Below, piece after piece: positions 58,888 to 64,000 of a DNA stretch of 64,000 nucleotides (the first letter of the stretch is position 1; every line of letters begins with the position of its first letter). This DNA comes from Candidatus Gastranaerophilales bacterium (GTDB lineage: Bacteria; Cyanobacteriota; Vampirovibrionia; Gastranaerophilales; Gastranaerophilaceae). The DNA lies in the NCBI GenBank assembly GCA_944324225.1, contig CALUVL010000008.1, forward strand, positions 1 to 64,000. The letters are read 5' to 3'. Both the position numbers and the translations under genes were made by a program. The notes beneath the pieces are model-generated. The model worked only from the letters and a program-made list of their open reading frames with translations. It was not told the DNA's origin and searched no databases.

Positions 58888-59706
58888 ATGAATGAAATAA
58901 TTGACGGGTTAAAAGAAATTGGCTTAAACAGCTATGAAGCAAAGGTTTATCTTGCTTTGTTAAAAAAATATCCGGCGACTGGCTATGAAATAAGCAAGCT
59001 TGCAGATATTCCGCAATCACGGGCATACGACACCCTAAAGGCGCTTGAAAACTCCCAGATTGTGATGAGTTCCAACACAAAACCAGTCACTTATACTCCG
59101 ATAAGACCGAAAGAGCTTACAAAACGTTATAAAAGAAAAATAACTTCAACTCTTGATTTTTTAGAAAAAAAACTTCCGAATGTAAAGGACGATTATACAG
59201 AACCGATTTTGACGGTCAGCGGAAGCAATGAAATCAGACAAAAAGTTATCGAAATAATTAAAAATGCCAGACAGGAGATTTATCTTGAAATCTGGTCGCA
59301 GGATTTTAAATATATAGAAAACGATCTTCTTGACGGATATAACAGGGGTTTGGATATTAAAATTGTCGGTTATGACAATTTTGAATGCATGTTCGGCACT
59401 GTTTTTAAACACTTATCTTCCAGAGAGATAGAGCATTCTCTTGGCGGGAGGATGATTTTTATAACAGCAGATAATAGCGAAGGTTTGTTTGGCAAGGTTG
59501 AATCTAAAAAACACGAAAATGTTACGTCAATCTGGACAAAAAATGAAGATATCGTGTTTTTGATAAAACAATTTATTGTGCATGATATGTATTTGATAGA
59601 CATTGAAGGACAATTCCCGGAACAGTTGAAATATTTCTACGGTAAAGGTATGAAACGGCTTAAAGATAAAGTTCTGAACAATAATGTTCAGTATCGTATC
59701 CATTAA
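58888..59706 (+). CDS. TrmB-family transcriptional regulator
   Basis: 272 residues. N-terminal winged helix (LKEIGLNSYEAKVYLALLKKYPATGYEISKLADIPQSRAYDTLKALENSQIV), then a PLD-like regulatory domain (RQKVIEIIKNARQEIYLEIWSQDF) and a C-terminal sensor domain. TrmB proteins usually respond to sugars. Its target is unknown, and the divergent glycosyltransferase is on the other strand. Confidence 0.9.
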   Translation: MNEIIDGLKEIGLNSYEAKVYLALLKKYPATGYEISKLADIPQSRAYDTLKALENSQIVMSSNTKPVTYTPIRPKELTKRYKRKITSTLDFLEKKLPNVKDDYTEPILTVSGSNEIRQKVIEIIKNARQEIYLEIWSQDFKYIENDLLDGYNRGLDIKIVGYDNFECMFGTVFKHLSSREIEHSLGGRMIFITADNSEGLFGKVESKKHENVTSIWTKNEDIVFLIKQFIVHDMYLIDIEGQFPEQLKYFYGKGMKRLKDKVLNNNVQYRIH

Positions 59707-59715
59707 TTGGCTGTT

Positions 59716-60690
59716 TTAATCTGCAAGGTTTTTGTAGATTTCTTTTAGGTAATTTTCGTCATTAAGTTCTGTAATAATCCTGCCTTTTGGGGCTTCGTTT
59801 ACATATTTGTTTTTAATAGGAACTTTTTTCTCGGCCTTCATAAGGAACCAATCATATTCAATATCAATATGACCCAGATCCATAGCTCTGTAACCTGATT
59901 TGCATAAGTCATAAGCAAGCACTGTTGCTGTAGGGCCAAGTGCAATTATAAATAAAGAGTTTTTGGGCAGTGTTTTGCAGTTTTCTAGGATTTGCTGATA
60001 TTTTGTCCAAGCATCTTTTGGCGGACAAATAATCCTTTTTATTGATTTTGCGTTACTAAATAAATCATTCTGATAACCGAGTCTCGAAGCTTTTCCTTCT
60101 ACAAAAACAATATCTTTATTTTCCCAGAGTTGTTTAAATTTTTCAAAATATTCTCCGCAGTAACTTCTGTCTTTTGCTCCTATGTATGGTCTCGATATTT
60201 CCGAATCATAGTATTGTTTGTTAAAATTAAGCAGAGTATAGATATTTTGTCTGTTTCTGTAGTGGTATTTTCTCCAAAAATCAACAGCATCAGCTCTATA
60301 ATGATCAAGACATCCAAAATTGTTCGGTATGCCTGTCATTACACTTTCATCATCAGTTTGTAAAATATACTTAAGTCTGTCTGCAAGTTCTTTTGAATAA
60401 ATTTGAAATGGCAAATTATTGCCAAACATCAAGTCAAATTCTCCATCTCCGAATCTTGCAAGTGACTTTTCTGAAGTTAAAAGAATTTCAAGTGCTTTAT
60501 TGCGTTCCATTACTTTTGGAATATTAGTATTTGTCCCTGTTTCATAAGGATAATTCTGTTCGGCAATAAACTGTTTGCTTGTCAGCTTTTTGGGTAATGT
60601 CAGTTTAATGCCAAAAATTTTTGCCTGAATCCTTTTGCTGTCCTTAGTATTATTAATATACCAGATATTCTTTTTAATGAAATCTTTCAT
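59716..60690 (-). CDS. GT-D fold glycosyltransferase
   Basis: About 324 residues from MKDFIKKNIWY. Signatures of the GT-D/DUF1792 family: SLARFGDGEFDLMFG (~ 85), FVEGKASRLGYQNDLF (~197), IICPPKDAW, and FIIALGPTATVLAYDLCKSGYRAMDLGHIDIEYDWFLM. These enzymes add sugars to bacterial surface glycans or glycoproteins. The acceptor is unknown. Length is somewhat over the family's. Confidence 0.83.
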   Translation of the reverse strand: MKDFIKKNIWYINNTKDSKRIQAKIFGIKLTLPKKLTSKQFIAEQNYPYETGTNTNIPKVMERNKALEILLTSEKSLARFGDGEFDLMFGNNLPFQIYSKELADRLKYILQTDDESVMTGIPNNFGCLDHYRADAVDFWRKYHYRNRQNIYTLLNFNKQYYDSEISRPYIGAKDRSYCGEYFEKFKQLWENKDIVFVEGKASRLGYQNDLFSNAKSIKRIICPPKDAWTKYQQILENCKTLPKNSLFIIALGPTATVLAYDLCKSGYRAMDLGHIDIEYDWFLMKAEKKVPIKNKYVNEAPKGRIITELNDENYLKEIYKNLAD

Positions 60691-60763
60691 ATTATTCAAA
60701 AACATACGCTTTTATATAAAATTATTTTTTACTCTTTAGAAAGATTATACCATAAATTAAAGA

Positions 60764-61693
60764 TTATTTTTTAAGGGTTGAATAGTGCGTAATTGATCTG
60801 ATCGGAATACCTGTTTTTTGTGATATTTGCTTGATAGTCAGGCCTTGTTGTTTTAGGTTGAGTATTGTGTTTATTTTGTTAAGTCTATGATCTTCAAAGA
60901 TAGTTTCCATCCCATATTTTTTTAATATTTTGTTAAGGGTCGGCTCTGCAATATTAAGCTTATTGGCTGTTTTGTATTTTCCAAGCCCCTGGTTTGCAAG
61001 ATTGAGAATGCTTGTTTTCAGGTTGTTGTCAAGAGTTTCCTGAAGTTGATATTTTTTTATGTATTTTCGTGTTTTATCATTGTCCCAGCCCATTTGTTTT
61101 GAAAGTTCGCTGATAGATGTGCTTGTTTGAGCTAACTCCTGCAGCTTTTGCAGAATTCTTTCTTTTTCCGGGTCTTGTTTTTGTATTTTGAACTGATAGC
61201 GCATGCTCCGTACGCTGGAGCTTTTGATGCCTTTCATTTCTGCAATCTCTTCGTCAGAATAGTTTGATTTTAAAAAATTCAGATGTTGTTCTCTTTTTAT
61301 GGCTCTTAAACCTTCCGGAAATCTTATTTTTATCCATTTAATGATTGCATTTTTGTTTGCCAGAACAGCTTCAGAAAGTTCATTTAGGGATTTCCCCTGC
61401 TTGATAAGTTCAGGTAAAATGGCGTCAAATTTTGGTTTTAATTCTTTGAATGACGGATATTTTGTTTCTCTGGGGGTTCTCAGGGAAAATATTTTTATTA
61501 GTTTGTAAATTTTTTGTTCGTTAATTCCATAAAAAGAAGCGATTTCTTTTACCGTTTTTCCTTCTTGCAGAAGCATTTCAAGGTTAATTCTTGAAAGAAT
61601 ATCTTTATTTTCAGGAATTCTTCCGGTAAAATGGTTATTTTGACTGTTGTTTTGATTGTAATATTGAAATATTTGTACGGGTATAACTTTCAT
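60764..61693 (-). CDS. Multi-HTH repeat protein
   Basis: 309 residues built of about six helix-turn-helix-like repeats, e.g. LLQEGKTVKEIASFYGINEQKIYKLIK, YSDEEIAEMKGIKSSSVRSMRYQF and LKQQGLTIKQISQKTGIPIRSITHYS. The N-terminus contains an NNHFTGRIPE stretch. Probably DNA binding; function unknown. Confidence 0.7.
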   Translation of the reverse strand: MKVIPVQIFQYYNQNNSQNNHFTGRIPENKDILSRINLEMLLQEGKTVKEIASFYGINEQKIYKLIKIFSLRTPRETKYPSFKELKPKFDAILPELIKQGKSLNELSEAVLANKNAIIKWIKIRFPEGLRAIKREQHLNFLKSNYSDEEIAEMKGIKSSSVRSMRYQFKIQKQDPEKERILQKLQELAQTSTSISELSKQMGWDNDKTRKYIKKYQLQETLDNNLKTSILNLANQGLGKYKTANKLNIAEPTLNKILKKYGMETIFEDHRLNKINTILNLKQQGLTIKQISQKTGIPIRSITHYSTLKK

Positions 61694-61759
61694 GACGGCT
61701 CCTGTTTCTCTGTGTAAATCTCAAGATTAATGCTTGATTTATATCTCTGCGGGGTAATA

Positions 61760-61792
61760 AAATAAGATTGAGGAATGTCCTCAATCTTATTT
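61760..61792 (-). terminator. tRNA-Gly terminator
   Basis: Perfect 15-bp inverted repeat (AAATAAGATTGAGGA / TCCTCAATCTTATTT, 3-nt loop) followed by TTTTATTA in sense, right after the tRNA. Confidence 0.8.
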
Positions 61793-61866
61793 GGAGCGGA
61801 CGACGGGACTCGAACCCGCGACGTCAACCTTGGGAAGGTTGCATTCTACCACTGAATTACATCCGC
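61792..61866 (-). tRNA. tRNA-Gly (anticodon CCC)
   Basis: Acceptor GCGGATG pairs with CGTCCGC, anticodon stem CAACC/GGTTG with loop TTCCCAA, T-arm CGGGTTCGAGTCCCG; CCA is encoded. Confidence 0.94.
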
Positions 61867-61988
61867 TTTTTTAATTGAATTCTAGCACAACAAAAATATT
61901 TTTGAAAGTAAGAATAATTAATATAATTAAACATTTACAAATGTGTACAATTTGGTATAATAGACTAATAAATAAGAAAGGAGTTTTT

Positions 61989-62363
61989 ATGAAGAAGAAA
62001 TTGGTTATAACGGCAGTGGTTTTCGGGTTAATCGGATTTTTTGCTCTTACAAATAGTGTAATGGCAGCCCAGACAACAAAAAGTACATCCGGCAAAGCGA
62101 CAAAAGCCCAGCTTGATAAACTTGCAAGAGAAATGCTGAAAGCCGCCGAAAACCGTGACAATGCGGCTCTTCAGGCTCCGTTCAGGAAGATGGCTGAACT
62201 TGGGGTTGAATCTGTTACGCCGCCGGAAGTCCACGCTAAAAGAACTCCAAATTGCCCGCCGATAAAGATGGAATTGAACGGCAGAACTCTAAGCGGTAAA
62301 TTATGCGCACGTATGAGTTATGAATACGAAGGAAAAATTTACTGGGTCGGTTACTGCAAATAA
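61989..62363 (+). CDS. Small exported protein
   Basis: 124 residues from the ATG with GAAAGGAG upstream; the longer frame starts in the promoter. Signal peptide MKKKLVITAVVFGLIGFFALTNSVMA, then a Lys/Ala-rich helix (KATKAQLDKLAREMLKAAENRDNAALQ) and a C-terminal beta part with three cysteines (CPPIK, LCARM, GYCK). No family recognised. Confidence 0.7.
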   Translation: MKKKLVITAVVFGLIGFFALTNSVMAAQTTKSTSGKATKAQLDKLAREMLKAAENRDNAALQAPFRKMAELGVESVTPPEVHAKRTPNCPPIKMELNGRTLSGKLCARMSYEYEGKIYWVGYCK

Positions 62364-62390
62364 TAAAAAGAACATTTATGTTGTTAATAA

Positions 62391-62416
62391 TACGGTGGGA
62401 TATTTGTCCCGCCGTA
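62391..62416 (+). terminator. Probable terminator
   Basis: TACGGTGGGA-TATTTG-TCCCGCCGTA (one mismatch) followed by CTTTGTTTT. Confidence 0.6.
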
Positions 62417-62494
62417 CTTTGTTTTACACAAAAGAAATACCGCAACAAGTACACTAATTGCGGTTAATTCCTTTCCAGATTTAAGAATATGTTA

Positions 62495-63049
62495 CTAACT
62501 GTCTGATGATGTTTTATATCTGTAACTCAACATACTGTATGAGCCTGAAGTGTCGGAAGAACTGTCGTCGCCGTAGAATGTTGACATATTGGTTGCGAAT
62601 TTATGTGTAAATTCATCCATTTTTTCCTGTTTTGCGCTGTCAACCGTGAAAGCGGCAATTTCAGCGTTGGTAATTCTTCCGTCTCCGTTCGTATCCATTT
62701 CGTCAAAATGTTCAAGTATGTTGTTAATAGTTGAACTTGACAGTCCGCTTGCACCGGATAGGGCAAGTTGTGTGAATTGTTCTTTTGTCAGCCCCTGCGT
62801 AGAGAGGTTGTTTGTCAAAGTGGTCATTTCATCTGAAGAAATTGTTCCGTCGCTGTTTTTGTCTATTGTTGCAAAGTTATTTTGCAGATAAGACGCAAAT
62901 GTTCCGTTTAATATAGTTGCGTTTGATGTATTTCCGCGTGCGTCCAAAATGTTGTCCAGCGTAACACCGTCATCATATTGTGACGCAATTACCGAATATG
63001 CATTGGTTAATCCGGCATATATACCCGATAAAGAACCGTAATTTGCCAT
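62495..63049 (-). CDS. EF-hand calcium-binding protein
   Basis: 184 residues with two canonical loops, DKNSDGTISSDE (~residue 59) and DTNGDGRITNAE (~117). Start MANYGSLSGIYAGLTNAYS; Ser-rich end. Structure resembles a small calcium sensor; no signal peptide. The decayed gene at 53352-54246 starts with a similar short MA-x-L-G leader and one calcium loop. Confidence 0.82.
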   Translation of the reverse strand: MANYGSLSGIYAGLTNAYSVIASQYDDGVTLDNILDARGNTSNATILNGTFASYLQNNFATIDKNSDGTISSDEMTTLTNNLSTQGLTKEQFTQLALSGASGLSSSTINNILEHFDEMDTNGDGRITNAEIAAFTVDSAKQEKMDEFTHKFATNMSTFYGDDSSSDTSGSYSMLSYRYKTSSDS

Positions 63050-63296
63050 AATTTAAGCCCTCTGATTACTACCTTTTTATTTTTATGCGGATTTGTAAAG
63101 CCCGAAATTAATACCAGTTAAACTCAAATCTTTTTATATGCCGTAAATCCGTCATGATTATTCTAATGATTTTTTCAATTTCGTCAACCCCATGGAAGAG
63201 GTTTTTGTAAAATTATGTTACAAACAGCCCTTTTTTATTTAAGAAAATAAAAATTTATTCCGACATAAAAAATGTGAACAGACAGTTTTATAAGGA

Positions 63297-63518
63297 GTGT
63301 GTTTTATGGACGACAAAAAAATTCTTGATATGGAAGATTTAATGATAGATTATGGTGAAATGACAAGCTTTGATTTTAATTCATTGTCTTTTAAAGAAAT
63401 GCAGGATTTGCAAAATATAACAGGAACTGACTATGCCGAGCAGGCAATCCCGTTTAAATACGGCAAATTCGATATTATAGATTTGTTTCATTCATTTATT
63501 TCACAAAAAAATTCATAA
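63297..63518 (+). CDS. Small acidic hypothetical protein
   Basis: 73 residues, acidic (DDKKILDMEDLMIDYGEMTSFDFNSLSFKEMQ). SD AAGGAG 8 nt before ATG (63305 ATG alternative). Linked to the next gene. Function unknown. Confidence 0.55.
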   Translation: MCFMDDKKILDMEDLMIDYGEMTSFDFNSLSFKEMQDLQNITGTDYAEQAIPFKYGKFDIIDLFHSFISQKNS

Positions 63519-63547
63519 AATAACAAAAAGTCTTTGAGGATTGAATT

Positions 63548-63760
63548 ATGGATATGAAAGAAATTTTTGAAAACGGATGCTTTTCACCCGTGTGGAACGA
63601 AGTTGAAGAAAAAGAAGTCTATGTTCCGCAAAGAAAAGATTTAACAACGCTTCTTGCCGAGCTTGAAGATATCAAAAACAATATTGATGATATAAAAGCA
63701 AGGCAGTGGCATCTGGCAAAACTGATGAAGTTTCATCAAGAAGGCCTCCCGCTTGAATAA
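63548..63760 (+). CDS. Small hypothetical coiled-coil protein
   Basis: 70 residues. Middle helix LLAELEDIKNNIDDIKARQ is coiled coil. SD TGAGGA. 29 nt after the previous gene and followed by a terminator. Function unknown. Confidence 0.55.
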   Translation: MDMKEIFENGCFSPVWNEVEEKEVYVPQRKDLTTLLAELEDIKNNIDDIKARQWHLAKLMKFHQEGLPLE

Positions 63761-63782
63761 GAAGAATTAGCCGAAATATGGC

Positions 63783-63815
63783 AAACCTCTCTTTTGATTA
63801 CAAAAGAGAGGTTTT
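63783..63815. terminator. Bidirectional terminator
   Basis: AAACCTCTCTTTTG / CAAAAGAGAGGTTT perfect 14-bp stem with 4-nt loop, flanked by T-rich sequence on both sides, between convergent genes. Confidence 0.8.
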
Positions 63816-63818
63816 GTA

Positions 63819-64000
63819 TTAGTCTTCAAAAATATCTTCTTCCAGAAGCAAATCGTGCCCGATATTGTGCATCAAATTCAGATATCCGCCGTAATAAAAA
63901 TCCATTGCGGTCAGATATTCGTTCAAAATTGCCTGATGGTTATTTTCTGTCCAGATAAGATTTATCAGAGAAATCTGTCCTTTTTTATACAAATCGGTTG
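63819..64000 (-). CDS. TolC-like outer-membrane efflux protein, C-terminal part
   Basis: The gene enters from the right edge. The visible 60 residues read YKKGQISLINLIWTENNHQ and AMDFYYGGYLNLMHNIGHDLLLEED, matching the second repeat end of TolC/OEP proteins (Y-x-x-G-x-x-S-x-x-x-L, then a Y-x-x-A-L-like helix). The remainder lies outside the window. Confidence 0.7.
   Translation of the reverse strand, partial: TDLYKKGQISLINLIWTENNHQAILNEYLTAMDFYYGGYLNLMHNIGHDLLLEEDIFED

Noticed and set aside
61875-61988. N-terminal extension of the exported protein
   Set aside because: It covers the promoter region and precedes a clear ribosome site and signal-peptide start at 61989.

Overview
The window looks like chromosome of a low-GC, Gram-negative gut bacterium. 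The best guess is a Candidatus Gastranaerophilales (Vampirovibrionia/'Melainabacteria') relative. This is inferred from an SLH-domain envelope protein together with TolC-type outer-membrane factors, Mini-RNase III, TrmB- and MarR-type regulators, and short interspersed hairpin repeats of the TGTCATTCTGAG type. No rRNA or marker phylogeny could be checked.

Positions 1 to about 38,000 are most of an integrated myovirus-type prophage whose left end lies outside the window. It sits at the 3' end of a tRNA-Ala(UGC) gene (37934-38006). Nearly all phage genes read leftward. From right to left they are: a serine recombinase, a lipoprotein moron and a CI-like repressor (these three read rightward); a Cro-like gene and small early genes; a replication initiator and DnaC-like loader; a run of small accessory genes with a C5-cytosine methyltransferase and a Gp37/Gp68-type protein; a cassette of four overlapping beta-class adenine-type methyltransferases; small and large terminase; gpW-like connector, portal, ClpP-type protease/scaffold, decoration protein and a lambda-E-type capsid; then a Mu-like contractile tail (sheath, tube, tail assembly chaperone with a -1 frameshift, tape measure, gpN, gpP, gp45, gp46, gp47 and gp48 homologues); and finally a variable tail-tip protein.

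Two diversification systems share this prophage. (1) At the left end is a diversity-generating retroelement (DGR): target gene with variable repeat, Avd-like accessory gene, and an asparagine-codon-rich template repeat; the reverse transcriptase should lie just left of base 1. (2) Four DNA methyltransferase genes carry poly-G tracts (12, 10, 9 and 10 G) inside conserved glycine codons. By frame, one is ON and three are OFF, so the prophage appears to carry a combinatorial, phase-variable methylation set. The phage could thus vary both receptor binding and DNA modification. The late region also holds a small structured repeat family: two of its three copies sit between 17-18 bp direct repeats inside a conserved late-gene leader.

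Positions 38,007-64,000 are host chromosome: a metallophosphoesterase; a MarR-regulated EmrAB/TolC-like efflux locus with a clear operator; prmC; a DUF3137 protein; a probable oriC (five TTTTCTACA boxes plus an AT-rich stretch) directly upstream of dnaN; a 24-residue membrane peptide; crcB; a TIM-barrel protein; a large Cys-rich SLH protein followed by a 145-bp tandem repeat; a decayed EF-hand/dockerin-like gene; der; mrnC; a TrmB regulator; a GT-D glycosyltransferase; a multi-HTH protein; tRNA-Gly(CCC); EF-hand and small unknown proteins; and the C-terminal part of a second TolC-like protein at the right edge.
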